A stretch of DNA of 36,821 nucleotides from Hydrogenophaga sp. (GTDB lineage Bacteria > Pseudomonadota > Gammaproteobacteria > Burkholderiales > Burkholderiaceae_C). The DNA lies in NCBI RefSeq assembly GCF_018780075.1, contig NZ_JADMKB010000099.1, positions 1 through 36,821 on the forward strand, written 5' to 3'. Shown here one piece after another: positions 18,634-27,036 of the stretch. How positions within the stretch are numbered: the stretch's first letter is position 1; the number at the start of each line of letters is the position of its first letter. The notes beneath the pieces were generated by a model, which was given only the letters and a program-made list of their open reading frames with translations, was not told where the DNA came from and did not search any database. The position numbers and the translations under genes are program-made.

Positions 18634-20013
18634 GCCTGCGGCCGGCGGGCTCTCCAGCGGCACGTGCCCGCTGTGGGTGCCTCCCGCGAGGTCGCCACGC
18701 AGCGACCTCATCATCAAAATTGACATCGTGCTGTAGAGCGGCCGGCTGATCATCCGCGAGACCAGGCTGGACAGCAGCGCGCAGGTGATCAGGCTGAGCA
18801 CCATGCTGTGGCCGTCGGTCATTTCCATCACGATGATCATGGCGGTGATGGGCGTCTGCGTCACCGCCGCGAGGAAGCCGCACATGCCCAGCGCGATGAG
18901 GGCGGCGGCGTGTGGCGAGTCGAACAGCCAGGCCACGTCCGCGCCCAGCCCGGCGCCGATCGACAGGCTGGGGCCGAACATGCCGGCGGGCACCCCGGCC
19001 CAGGACGACAGCCACGACGCGATGAACTTCAGGCCGGTGAACACCAGCGGGCGGTGGTGCTCGCCACCGTCGGGCGCCAGCAGCGCGTGGGTGTTGTGGT
19101 GGCCCACGCCCACGGCATCGCCCTGGGTGATCACCGCGATCACCGCGACAACCAGGCCGCACCCGGCCGCAAAGGTCACCGGCCGCTTGCGTCGGTAGGC
19201 GCAGAAACGGTCGGGCAGGCCGGTGAACGAGGCCAGCAGCAGGCGCGACATCAGCCCGCCGAGCAGGCCGCTGGCCACCGACACCACCAGCGCCGGCCCG
19301 ATCAACACCCACCAGGACAGGTTCTCGGCCCGCACGCGGCCGAAATACGAGAGGTTGCCAAAGGCCGAGACCGACACCAGGCCGCCCACCACGATGGCGG
19401 CCAGCATCAGGCCGCTGCTGCGGTCCTGCAGGCGGCGCGACAGCTCTTCGATGGCGAACACGATGCCGCCCAGCGGCGTGTTGAAGGCGGCGGCGATGCC
19501 CACGGCGCCGCCGGCCACCAGCAGTTCGCGCGTGCTGATGTCGGTTTTGGGGGACAGCCAGCGTTTGGCGTGCAGCATCACGCCGGCGGCGATCTGCACC
19601 GAAGGGCCTTGCCGGCCGATTGACAGGCCCGCCAGCAAACCGCCGGCGACGGCCACGATCTTGACCATGGACAGCTTCAGCGAGACAAACCGGGAACGGC
19701 TGGCGATGGGGGTTTCCGGGGCCAGCGCCGTGAGCACCTGCGGCACGCCCGAGCCGGCCGTGCCCGGCGCCCAGCGCCGCACGGACCAGACGATCAGCGC
19801 GGTGAGCGCCGGGGTCCAGATCAGCGGCGCCCACCAGACCGCGCCCCTGAAGGACTGGTAGAGGTCAAACGCCGCGTCGGCCAGCAGCGTGAACACGACG
19901 ATGGACAGGCCGGCCAGCACCGCGTATGCGATCACGATGGCACGGTCCAGCCACTGGCGTCCATCTCCCATCTCGTTGCGCAGGTTCTGCAGGAAGTCCG
20001 GTTCGCCTTTCAT
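18619..20013 (-). CDS. ClC-family chloride channel/antiporter with Gln at the gating-glutamate position
   Basis: 464 residues with the ClC core. Selectivity-filter segments are GSGVP (87-91), GRQGP (133-137) and GMFGP (344-348), with Tyr427 in RPLYSTM as the usual filter tyrosine. The gating Glu (Glu148 of E. coli ClC-ec1, in GREGP) is Gln135 here (codon CAA, read directly). The internal proton Glu is kept (IEE, 189-190, before LSRRL). In the E. coli protein, changing this Glu to Gln removes proton coupling, so this may be a passive channel. There are no C-terminal CBS domains. The ATG at 20013 has no ribosome-binding site; TACACT lies seven bases upstream. The 3' end overlaps the convergent MFS gene. 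Confidence 0.93.
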   Translation of the reverse strand: MKGEPDFLQNLRNEMGDGRQWLDRAIVIAYAVLAGLSIVVFTLLADAAFDLYQSFRGAVWWAPLIWTPALTALIVWSVRRWAPGTAGSGVPQVLTALAPETPIASRSRFVSLKLSMVKIVAVAGGLLAGLSIGRQGPSVQIAAGVMLHAKRWLSPKTDISTRELLVAGGAVGIAAAFNTPLGGIVFAIEELSRRLQDRSSGLMLAAIVVGGLVSVSAFGNLSYFGRVRAENLSWWVLIGPALVVSVASGLLGGLMSRLLLASFTGLPDRFCAYRRKRPVTFAAGCGLVVAVIAVITQGDAVGVGHHNTHALLAPDGGEHHRPLVFTGLKFIASWLSSWAGVPAGMFGPSLSIGAGLGADVAWLFDSPHAAALIALGMCGFLAAVTQTPITAMIIVMEMTDGHSMVLSLITCALLSSLVSRMISRPLYSTMSILMMRSLRGDLAGGTHSGHVPLESPPAAGSAPR

Positions 20014-20020
20014 CGGGCGC

Positions 20021-20026
20021 AGTGTA
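20021..20026 (-). promoter_or_regulatory. -10-like TACACT before the ClC gene
   Basis: TACACT (four of six matches) on the minus strand ends seven bases before the ATG at 20013. The spacer GCGCCCG is not a Shine-Dalgarno. It fits the leaderless pattern seen elsewhere in the window. Confidence 0.3.
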
Positions 20027-20154
20027 GGGGTTGAAGCCCGGCCCCACCAGCGGCGGATGGCGGATAGGCCCGGGGCGGCACTTGCGGCACAATGGTTGAC
20101 CTTTTTGCGGCCCGGGCTCCCGGCGCCGCCTGCTAATCCCCCTAGGGCACACAC

Positions 20155-20661
20155 ATGGCATCCGTCAACAAAGTCATCCTCGTCGGCAACTGCGGCCGCG
20201 ACCCCGAAATCCGTTACCTGCCCTCGGGCCAGGCCGTGGCCAACGTGAGCGTGGCCACCTCCAGCCGCCGCAAGGACAAAAACAGCGGTGAGACCATCGA
20301 AGACACCCAGTGGCACCGCGTCACCTTTTATGACCGTCTGGCCGAGATCGCCGGCGAGTACGTGAAGAAGGGCCGCCCGATCTACGTCGAAGGCCGCCTG
20401 AAATACGGCACCTACGTGGACAAGGCCACCGGCGTGGAAAAGAACACCGTGGACATCATCGCCACCGAACTGCAGCTGCTGGGCGGCCGCGAAGGCATGG
20501 GCGGTGGTGAAGAAGGCGGCGCGGGCGGCGGTGGTGGCTACAGCCGCCCGGCACCGGCCTCGCGCCCGGCGCCCGCCGCACGCCCGGCCCCCGCGCCCGC
20601 TCCGGCGGCGGCCCGCCCGGCCAGCGGCTTCGACGACATGGACGACGACATTCCGTTCTGA
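20155..20661 (+). CDS. ssb: Single-stranded DNA-binding protein
   Basis: 168 residues. The N-terminal OB fold (about 1-112) opens with [21 protein letters not shown], and includes [19 protein letters not shown] and a [11 protein letters not shown] strand. A flexible linker of Gly, Pro, Ala and Arg (about 115-158) follows. The acidic tip MDDDIPF binds partner repair and replication proteins. This is the typical replicative SSB of the order. The ATG has only a weak upstream AGGG. A CACAAT at 20088-20093 could be a -10 box giving a leader of about 55 bases. No LexA-type operator is seen. A strong intrinsic terminator follows at 20711. Confidence 0.98.
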   Translation: MASVNKVILVGNCGRDPEIRYLPSGQAVANVSVATSSRRKDKNSGETIEDTQWHRVTFYDRLAEIAGEYVKKGRPIYVEGRLKYGTYVDKATGVEKNTVDIIATELQLLGGREGMGGGEEGGAGGGGGYSRPAPASRPAPAARPAPAPAPAAARPASGFDDMDDDIPF

Positions 20662-20710
20662 GGAACCGCTCCCTGACGCCACGTCTTTCCTCCCGGACGT
20701 GGCCTTCACA

Positions 20711-20748
20711 ACCCGCCGGGCGCACAGCCCGGCGGGTTTTCTTTTTTT
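20711..20748 (+). terminator. Rho-independent terminator of ssb
   Basis: A perfect 10-bp stem, ACCCGCCGGG (20711-20720) with CCCGGCGGGT (20728-20737), has a seven-base loop and is followed by TTTCTTTTTTT. It lies 50 bases after the ssb stop. It is the only textbook intrinsic terminator I find in the window. Confidence 0.95.
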
Positions 20749-20785
20749 GAGCCATGGCCCGAAGCGGCGGACCACCGGGTTTCGG

Positions 20786-20791
20786 CACAAT
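20786..20791 (+). promoter_or_regulatory. -10-like CACAAT before the DUF3422 gene
   Basis: CACAAT (four of six matches) ends six bases before the ATG at 20798, with no Shine-Dalgarno in the spacer CGCGGC. The ssb terminator lies just upstream, so this gene needs its own promoter, which strengthens the reading. Confidence 0.4.
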
Positions 20792-20797
20792 CGCGGC

Positions 20798-22117
20798 ATG
20801 GAACCCAACCCCTACCCGTTGCCCGCCGGTGACCCGCAGCGCGAGCTGCTGCACAACGAGGTCCACGCCCGCCCGCCCGCGCGGGTGCACCTGCCCGCCC
20901 TGGTGGTGTTTGTGGCGGTGTTCAACGAAGGGGTTTCGCGCGAGCAGGAATGCGAGCACCTGAGCCGCCTGCCCGGGCAGCAGGCGCTCACACCCGAACA
21001 GCTGCAGGGCAACTTCCTGCGCCTGCGCCTGCCCGGCTACACGCTCAAGTGGGAGCGCCACACCGAGTTCACCCGGTATTCGCTGGTGCAGCCGCTGCCC
21101 GCCGCCGCGCAGCTGGGCTCGCGCGATCCCGAACTGCTTTCGCACATCGTGCTGCCGCCCGGCTGGATCGCCGGCATTCCCGGGCGCACCTTCGCGGCCA
21201 TCAAACTGGTCATGCTGCACGGCGACCTGCAACACCCGCAGGAGACCCTGGCGCAGGCGCGCACCTGGCTGGGCGAGCACACGGTGGTGGCCTCGCTCAT
21301 GGGCAACAACGCGCATTCGATGGTGATCACCGACTTCATGCTTCGCGACTCGGGCTACGAGCGCATGCTGGTGGTGGCGCCCCCCGACACCACCGAAACC
21401 CGGGCCGGCCGCATCTCGCAGCGCCTGCTGGAGATCGAGACCTACCGCCTCATCGCCCTGCGCGGGCTGCCGGTGGCCAAGCAGCTGGGCGCGCTGCTGG
21501 CGCGGTCCGAGCAGCAGCTCGCCGACATCACCGCCCAGATGGAGCACAAGAGCGCCACCGACCAGGCCCTGCTCGATGCGCTGGTGTCGCTGGCGGCGGG
21601 CGTGGAGCGCGCGACCGCCGAACACGCCTACCGCTTCTCGGCCACTCGGGCCTACGACACGCTGGTCAGTCAGCGCATCGCGGAAATTCGGGAACAACCG
21701 ATTCACGGCACGCAGACCATCGGTGAATTCATGCAGCGCCGGCTCTCACCGGCCATGGCCACGGTGGCCGCCACCGCGCAACGCCTGGCCTCGCTCTCCG
21801 AGCGCATCACGCGCACCAGCGCCTTGCTGCGCACGCGGGTGGACATCGCCACCGAAGCGCAGAACCAGCAGCTGCTCGCCAAGCTCACCAAGGGGCAGGA
21901 GCTGCAGCTCAGGCTGCAAAGCACGGTGGAAGGCCTGTCCATCGCGGCGATCTCGTACTACGTGATCAGCCTGCTGCTCTACCTGGGCAAGGCCGGCAAG
22001 GCCGCCGGCCTGCCGATCAACCCCGAGATGGCCGCGGGGGCGATGGTGCCGCTGGTGCTGTGGTCGGTGTGGCGCACCACCAAGAAGATCCACGAGACGC
22101 TGCACGCGGGGCATTGA
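20798..22117 (+). CDS. DUF3422 family membrane-anchored protein
   Basis: 439 residues. The N-terminus (NPYPLPAGDPQRELLHNEVHARPP split over residues 3-26) and the KWERHTEFTRYSLV, GERMLVV-like and MGNNAHSMVITDFML segments match DUF3422 as I know it. The middle (about 240-375) is mostly helical and probably coiled. Two membrane helices close the protein (about 380-400 and 412-428), the last followed by basic TTKKIHETLHAGH. The family is common in proteobacteria but has no assigned function; the fold suggests a large soluble domain attached to the inner membrane. It follows the ssb terminator and probably has its own leaderless promoter. Eleven C residues (22120-22130) follow three bases after the stop. 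Confidence 0.9.
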   Translation: MEPNPYPLPAGDPQRELLHNEVHARPPARVHLPALVVFVAVFNEGVSREQECEHLSRLPGQQALTPEQLQGNFLRLRLPGYTLKWERHTEFTRYSLVQPLPAAAQLGSRDPELLSHIVLPPGWIAGIPGRTFAAIKLVMLHGDLQHPQETLAQARTWLGEHTVVASLMGNNAHSMVITDFMLRDSGYERMLVVAPPDTTETRAGRISQRLLEIETYRLIALRGLPVAKQLGALLARSEQQLADITAQMEHKSATDQALLDALVSLAAGVERATAEHAYRFSATRAYDTLVSQRIAEIREQPIHGTQTIGEFMQRRLSPAMATVAATAQRLASLSERITRTSALLRTRVDIATEAQNQQLLAKLTKGQELQLRLQSTVEGLSIAAISYYVISLLLYLGKAGKAAGLPINPEMAAGAMVPLVLWSVWRTTKKIHETLHAGH

Positions 22118-22270
22118 TTCCCCCCCCCCCGCGCCGCAGTACAGAGCCCACCCCCGTCGCTTGTTCGCTTCGCGTAACCGCTCCGCCCCTCAAGGGGCGA
22201 TGCGAGTGGCCCGGCGAAGCCGGTTCCACCGCATCCTCGAAAGAAGTCACTGCGCGCCGGAAGGGAAGTT
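22118..22270. other. Noncoding spacer with C11 tract and small hairpins
   Basis: The left part of the gap between convergent DUF3422 and DUF4395 genes. It holds a run of eleven C (22120-22130), a small hairpin GCCCC-TCAA-GGGGC around 22187-22200, and CCGGC-GAA-GCCGG around 22213-22225. I see no gene here. It leads into the repeat at 22271-22353. Confidence 0.5.
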
Positions 22271-22353
22271 CCACCAGGGCACCGCCGGGCCGGCTTTGCC
22301 GGACGACCAGTGCCGCCCCCTGGGGGGTGACGCCATAGGCGGCGCGGGGGGAG
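22271..22353. repeat. Intergenic GC-rich repeat, copy A
   Basis: The 47 bases 22274-22320 match 29311-29357 at 45 positions. The repeat contains CCGGC-TTT-GCCGG, able to form a short hairpin, and a C5/G6 pair that may form another. The weaker right part ends in a G run directly against the stop codon (22354-22356) of the minus-strand DUF4395 gene. Such elements between convergent genes may end or protect transcripts, or be a REP-like family. Confidence 0.8.
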
Positions 22354-23130
22354 TCAAGTGCATCCGTTGTGCAGCTTCCACTGGGCTTCGTGGCCGATCG
22401 CCTTGGCGAACGCCGGCACCTGGCAGCGCTCGGCTTCGGCTTTGGCATCGGCCGGCGCACCCGCCACAGGCTTGAGGCCCATGTCTTCCAGCGTGGCCAT
22501 CTCGTCAAAGCCACCCGACACGGCACCCGTTGTGTCCACCCAGCCTTTGGCCAGTGTGATGGCACCCAAGAACAGCACCAGCATGGCGATTTGTGGCAGC
22601 TTCAGACCCCAGCCCACGCGCTGTGCAGGTACCTCGCACACGCCGCCCGGGCAGAGCTGCGCCTGCTCCTTGTTGAACAGGTTGTAGAGCTTGCAGCCCA
22701 GGCAGATGCCGAAGGCGGTTTCGAAGAACATCAGCGTGAGGCAGCTCGCGCAGACCAGCATGTTCAGCGGGCCCATGTAGCGGTTGAACACCATCAGGTA
22801 GAGCATGGCGCCTCCCAGCAGCAGGCCCAGGCCCCAGGCAAAACGCTTCTGCGGCGCGCCCACCCACTCGGGCGTCTGCTTGCGCACGATCCAGCCGCCG
22901 ACGATCATGCTCGGGGCGTAGCGCGGGTTGACCATGCGCAGCGCCATGTCGATCAGGAACACGATCACGAACAGGCGCGTGGGCTGGTAGTTGGCGGTCA
23001 GCAGCGCGTTCATGAACGACACCACGGCCGGGAAAAACAGCAGGCCGGCGGCGGCACGCACCGTGCGCTCGTTGACCACCCGGATCGGGTAGCCCTCGAC
23101 GGTGTCGCCGAACTGAACAATGCGATCCAT
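22354..23130 (-). CDS. DUF4395 family membrane protein
   Basis: 258 residues with four or five membrane helices. The DUF4395 pattern is visible: VNERTVRAAAGLLFF near the N-terminus, TRLFVIVFLIDMALRMVNPRYAPS, and the Cys-rich CASCLTLMFFETAFGICLGC (about 143-162) followed by CPGGVC. The tail (about 205-258) is soluble, with two further cysteines (RCQVP, NGCT). The family is of unknown function and often found near thioredoxin- or rhodanese-like genes; none is adjacent here. GGAG lies six bases before the ATG. The stop abuts the repeat at 22271. Upstream is a gene remnant rather than an intact partner. Confidence 0.88.
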   Translation of the reverse strand: MDRIVQFGDTVEGYPIRVVNERTVRAAAGLLFFPAVVSFMNALLTANYQPTRLFVIVFLIDMALRMVNPRYAPSMIVGGWIVRKQTPEWVGAPQKRFAWGLGLLLGGAMLYLMVFNRYMGPLNMLVCASCLTLMFFETAFGICLGCKLYNLFNKEQAQLCPGGVCEVPAQRVGWGLKLPQIAMLVLFLGAITLAKGWVDTTGAVSGGFDEMATLEDMGLKPVAGAPADAKAEAERCQVPAFAKAIGHEAQWKLHNGCT

Positions 23131-23139
23131 GCGTGTCTC

Positions 23140-23585
23140 CTAATATAAGTGTGGGGTTGTACATGGATTGGGAGTGCGGCGCCAGCCCGAAGTTTCCCGC
23201 CCCTGTGCCGACGGTAAGGCCCCCAGCAGCAGCGCGCCCGCGCGCGAGGGCGCCACGCGCGTCACCAGCGCCAGCATGCGCAGGAAGGCCTCGGAGCGGT
23301 CGATCAGGCCCTGCGCCGCCGGCTGCCCCTGGCCCACGCGCAGCGGCGAGCGCTCGATGTTCACGTCTTCCTCGCCCTGCGGCGCGTGGTGCAGGTGCAG
23401 CACACGCTCGCGCTGCCCCGAGAGGCGCGACCGCGACATTGGGCACGGCGAAGTGTTGCGATACCTCGTTGCAGCGGCGCACGACCACACCGCGCTCCCG
23501 GATACGCCGGGGCCGGTAGGCCGCGGTGGCCGCCAGCGGTATTGCCGTCGAACACGATGTGCGGTTCAGGCAGGCCTTTGGCCAT
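23140..23585 (-). pseudogene. Probable decayed gene remnant, identity unknown
   Basis: The 541 bases between the DUF4395 and methyltransferase genes (23131-23671) carry no intact gene, but minus-strand coding character jumps between frames. An ATG at 23585 opens MAKGLPEPHIVFDGNTA. A second frame continues ATAAYRPRRIRERGVVVRR and CNEVSQHFAVPNV. A third, from about 23445 to 23235, has regular high-GC third positions (RERVLHLHHAPQGEED, then AQGLIDRSEAFLRMLAL). No single frame spans the region, so two frameshifts would be needed. I do not recognise the protein. It could be a recently broken gene, a sequencing error, or chance in GC-rich DNA. A TATACT at 23604-23609 (plus) might serve the methyltransferase. 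Confidence 0.4.
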
Positions 23586-23671
23586 TGGATGGCACCTTCT
23601 TCCTATACTCGTTTGGGTCTCCATGAGAAAACGCAAGTCGCTGCCCATGCTGCGAGTTTGAGAGCATCTAA

Positions 23672-24391
23672 ATGAATCAGACAAACGCCGATCCCGATCA
23701 ATTGCCCGTCGTGCGTGACGAACTCGATGTGCTGGACGACCTGGCGCCTTTGGCCGAGCAACGCATCATCGAGCTGGGCTGCGGTGACGCCCGGCTGGCG
23801 CGCGCGTTGCTGTTGCGCCATGTGGGCAGCCAGGTGTTGGGGCTGGAGGTGGACGCCGTGCAGCACACCAAAAACGTTTCGAGTCCGCAGGAGCGGCTGT
23901 TGTTCGTGGCCGGCAGCGCCGAAGCCGTTCCCTTCCCCGACGCGGTCTTTGACGGCGCGATGATGCTCAAGAGCCTGCACCACGTGCCGCTCGACGGCAT
24001 GGACGCGGCGCTGGCCGAGGTCGCGCGCGTGGTCAAACCCGGTGGCTGGTTCTACGTGAGCGAGCCGATCTTCGGCGGCGCGCTCAACGAGATCGTGCGC
24101 CTCTACAACGACGAGAACTCCGTGCGACGGGCCGCGCAGGCTGCCCTGGACCGCGCGCTGGCCGCCGGCACCCACTGGGAGGCCGCGGGCGAGCGGCGCT
24201 TCGCGCAGCCCGTGCACTTCAAGGACCGGACCGACTTCGAGCAGCGCATGCTCTATCCCAGCTTCGCCGACCACCACATCACACTCCCGCTGGTTGCGCG
24301 TGTGCGCGCCGCGTTCGATCCGCACTGCGGCCCCGACGGCGCCCACTTCGTTCGCCCCATGCACGTGCGGATGCTGCGCCGCAAAGTTTGA
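23672..24391 (+). CDS. Class I SAM-dependent methyltransferase
   Basis: 239 residues with a Methyltransf_11-type Rossmann fold. Motif I is IIELGCGDARLARALL (about 32-47). LGLEVDAVQH carries the acidic end of strand 2, LLFVAGSAEAVPFPDAVFDGAMM is motif II-III, and RVVKPGGWFYVSEPIF is the post-III strand. The C-terminal part (about 130-239) is less typical and includes HWEAAGERRFAQPVHF. The substrate cannot be told; such proteins methylate quinones, lipids or small metabolites. GAGAG lies about nine bases before the ATG. It precedes the LysR gene by 130 bases with no terminator visible, but a link to tricarballylate use is not evident. Confidence 0.88.
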   Translation: MNQTNADPDQLPVVRDELDVLDDLAPLAEQRIIELGCGDARLARALLLRHVGSQVLGLEVDAVQHTKNVSSPQERLLFVAGSAEAVPFPDAVFDGAMMLKSLHHVPLDGMDAALAEVARVVKPGGWFYVSEPIFGGALNEIVRLYNDENSVRRAAQAALDRALAAGTHWEAAGERRFAQPVHFKDRTDFEQRMLYPSFADHHITLPLVARVRAAFDPHCGPDGAHFVRPMHVRMLRRKV

Positions 24392-24521
24392 CGGTGTGCC
24401 CATGACCGGGCGAATACCCGTGTGCGAGGTGTTCGGCGTCGGCCAATAATCCACCGGGTAGAACCGCAACCAGGCCCCGGCAGCAGGGCACCGGTTGTGC
24501 CACCCGAGACAAGGACGCTTC

Positions 24522-25496
24522 ATGGAACTGCGGCAGTTGCGCTACTTCGTTCGCATCGTCGAGCTCGGCTCGATGAGCCGGGCGGCGGCGGACCTGGACA
24601 TGGTGCAGTCCGCGCTCAGCCAGCAGATCACGCGGCTGGAGGGCGAGCTCTCCACGCGGCTTCTGCACCGCACGCCGCGCGGCGTCGCGCCCACCGAGGC
24701 GGGCGTGGCGTTCTTCCGCGAGGCGCAGCTCACCCTGCGCCATGCCGAGCAGGCCATGCGGGTCGCGCAGCAGGCGCGCCTGTCGGGCACCGTCAGCGTG
24801 GGGCTGGCGCCCACCACCTCGGCGGTGCTCGGGCTGCCGCTCATGCAGGCCATGCGCGAGCGTTACCCGGACGTGCGCCTGCACATGGTGGAGAGCATGT
24901 CGGGCCACCTCACCGCCATGCTCAACGCCCGCCAGCTCGACCTGGCGGTGCTGTTCGACACACGGCTGCACCAGACCCGGCAGGCCGGGGGTGGGCGGCG
25001 TTGGGGCGTGATGCCGCTGCTGGAGGAAGACCTGTTCCTCGTGCGCCGCGGCGCCGCGCCGCGCCTGCCGGCCGAGATCGCCATCGCCGACCTGGCCGAC
25101 GAGCCGCTGATCCTGCCCACCGGTCCGCACGGCCTGCGCAGCACGCTGGACACGGCGTTCGCCGGCGCCGGCATCTCCCCCCGCGTGGTGCTGGAGGTGG
25201 ACTCGCTCGCCATGGTGATGGCCGCGGTCGATGCCGGCCTGGGGTCCACGCTGCAACCCTGGGCGGCCCTGGGGCGTTACCCGGACGCCGCTCAGCGTTT
25301 CCAGTGCGCGCGCCTCACCGACGCCCCCGCGCGCCGCGTGAACCTGCTGTGCAGCCTGTCGGAGGACGAGCTGTCCCCCGCCGCGCTGGCCGCGCGCGTG
25401 GTGCTGATTCACTGCGTGCGCAGCCTGGTGGGTGAGGGGCGCTGGTTCGGCGCCACCGCCCTCGCCACCGTGCCCGACACCCATCACACTTCGTGA
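24522..25496 (+). CDS. LysR-family transcriptional regulator, likely of the tcu genes
   Basis: 324 residues. The winged helix-turn-helix covers about 1-60 (ELRQLRYFVRIVELGSMSRAA, then VQSALSQQITRLEGEL). The effector-binding domain runs from about 88 (SGTVSVGLAPTT) to the end. The family activates or represses neighbouring genes on binding a small acid. Its position 106 bases before tcuA, in the same direction, suggests that it controls tcuAB and the Bug gene, as TcuR does in Salmonella. Same-strand order is less usual than divergent order for LysR genes. AAGGAC lies about six bases before the ATG. A palindrome at 25513-25530 separates it from tcuA. Confidence 0.92.
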   Translation: MELRQLRYFVRIVELGSMSRAAADLDMVQSALSQQITRLEGELSTRLLHRTPRGVAPTEAGVAFFREAQLTLRHAEQAMRVAQQARLSGTVSVGLAPTTSAVLGLPLMQAMRERYPDVRLHMVESMSGHLTAMLNARQLDLAVLFDTRLHQTRQAGGGRRWGVMPLLEEDLFLVRRGAAPRLPAEIAIADLADEPLILPTGPHGLRSTLDTAFAGAGISPRVVLEVDSLAMVMAAVDAGLGSTLQPWAALGRYPDAAQRFQCARLTDAPARRVNLLCSLSEDELSPAALAARVVLIHCVRSLVGEGRWFGATALATVPDTHHTS

Positions 25497-25512
25497 TACC
25501 CCCATGACGTGA

Positions 25513-25530
25513 GCCCGCTGCACAGCGGGC
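25513..25530. promoter_or_regulatory. Perfect 18-base palindrome between lysR and tcuA
   Basis: GCCCGCTGCACAGCGGGC reads the same on both strands apart from the central base pairing. It can form a 7-bp stem with a four-base loop, 17 bases after the lysR stop and 73 before tcuA. It could be a regulator-binding site for tcuA or a weak terminator of lysR; only GGTCTTTCT follows. Confidence 0.4.
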
Positions 25531-25602
25531 GCTGGTCTTTCTACATTCCCTCATGCGCCGGATGCGTTCCAGCGCCCCACGAGAGAAAGCAGAAGGAGAC
25601 CC

Positions 25603-27036
25603 ATGTCAACGGACCCCGATGTCCTGGTGATCGGTGGCGGCAACGCCGCCCTGTGCGCCGCCTTGATGGCCCGCGAAGCCGGCGCCAGCGTGCTGCTGCT
25701 CGAAGCCGCGCCGCGCGAATGGCGCGGCGGCAACTCCGCCCACACCCGCAACCTGCGCTGCATGCACGACGCGCCGCAGGACGTGCTGGTCGACGCCTAC
25801 CCCGAAGAAGAGTTCTGGCAGGACCTGCTGAAGGTCACCGGCGGCAAGACCAACGAGGCGCTGGCCCGGCTGGTGATCCGCGCCTCGTCGAACTGCCGGC
25901 CCTGGATGCGCCGCCATGGTGTGCACTTTCAGCCCGCGCTGGCCGGCACGTTGCACGTGGCGCGCACCAACGCCTTCTTCATGGGCGGCGGCAAGGCGCT
26001 GGTGAACGCCTACTTCCGCAGCGCTGAACAACTCGGCGTGCAGGTGCGATACGAAGCGCCGGTGGACCGCATCGAGATGCACCAGGGCCGTTTCGTCGCC
26101 GCCCACGTGAAGGGCGAGCGCATCACCGCCAAGGCCTGCGTGCTGGCCGCCGGCGGTTTTGAATCGAACCGCGACTGGCTGCGCGAGGCCTGGGGCCAGA
26201 ATCAGCGCGGCGAATGGCCGTCGGACAACTTCCTGATCCGCGGCACGGCCTTCAACCAGGGCGTGCTGTTGCGCCACCTGCTCGACGACCACGGCGCCGA
26301 CCGCATCGGCGACCCGACCCAGGCGCACATGGTGGCCATCGACGCGCGCGCGCCGCTCTACGACGGCGGCATCTGCACGCGCATCGACTGCGTGTCGCTG
26401 GGCGTGGTGGTGAACCGCGAGGCACAGCGTTTCTACGACGAGGGCGAGGACTTCTGGCCCAAGCGCTACGCGATCTGGGGCCGCCTGGTGGCGCAGCAGC
26501 CGGGGCAGATCGGCTACTCGATCATCGACAGCAAGGCCATCGGCCGCTTCATGCCGCCGGTGTTCCCGGGCGTCAAGGCCGACAGCCTGCCCGAGCTGGC
26601 GCACCAGCTCGGCCTGGATGTGGACACCTTCATGCGCACGCTGGACGGCTACAACGCCGCCTGCCGCGTCGGCAGCTTCGACCACACCACGCTCGACGAC
26701 TGCCACACCGACGGCGTCACCCCCGCCAAGACGCACTGGGCGCGTCCCATCGACACCGCGCCCTATTACGGCTACGCGCTCAAGCCCGGCGTGACCTTCA
26801 CCTACCTGGGCCTGCACACCGACGACACGGCGGCCGTGCGGTTCAACGACGTGCCGAGCGACAACCTCTTCGTCGCCGGCGAAATGATGGCCGGCAATGT
26901 GCTGGGCCAGGGCTACACGGCGGGCGTGGGCATGAGCATCGGCACGGCGTTCGGCCGCATCGCCGGCACGAACGCGGCCCGGGCCGCCCAGGCCACCCGC
27001 ACCAACTCCACCGGAGCCCACCATGCACACGCTTGA
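25603..27036 (+). CDS. tcuA: FAD-dependent tricarballylate dehydrogenase
   Basis: 477 residues of the fumarate-reductase/succinate-dehydrogenase flavoprotein fold. The FAD-binding dinucleotide motif is [19 protein letters not shown] (9-27), followed by [17 protein letters not shown], and the closing [21 protein letters not shown] (about 426-446) binds the flavin. These fit TcuA, which oxidises tricarballylate to cis-aconitate. The enzyme hands electrons to TcuB, whose gene overlaps its 3' end by 14 bases. AAGGAG lies seven bases before the ATG. The related CobZ fusion serves cobalamin synthesis, but no cobalamin genes are here. The real substrate might be another tricarboxylic acid. Confidence 0.92.
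   Translation: MSTDPDVLVIGGGNAALCAALMAREAGASVLLLEAAPREWRGGNSAHTRNLRCMHDAPQDVLVDAYPEEEFWQDLLKVTGGKTNEALARLVIRASSNCRPWMRRHGVHFQPALAGTLHVARTNAFFMGGGKALVNAYFRSAEQLGVQVRYEAPVDRIEMHQGRFVAAHVKGERITAKACVLAAGGFESNRDWLREAWGQNQRGEWPSDNFLIRGTAFNQGVLLRHLLDDHGADRIGDPTQAHMVAIDARAPLYDGGICTRIDCVSLGVVVNREAQRFYDEGEDFWPKRYAIWGRLVAQQPGQIGYSIIDSKAIGRFMPPVFPGVKADSLPELAHQLGLDVDTFMRTLDGYNAACRVGSFDHTTLDDCHTDGVTPAKTHWARPIDTAPYYGYALKPGVTFTYLGLHTDDTAAVRFNDVPSDNLFVAGEMMAGNVLGQGYTAGVGMSIGTAFGRIAGTNAARAAQATRTNSTGAHHAHA

Noticed and set aside
22120..22130. The C run as a phase-variation switch.
   Set aside because: It lies after the DUF3422 stop and downstream of the DUF4395 stop, so slippage would not alter either protein.
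22118..22353. A CRISPR array or tRNA in the repeat-rich gap.
   Set aside because: Only one copy of the 47-bp unit is present in this gap, without regular spacers, and no cloverleaf can be drawn.
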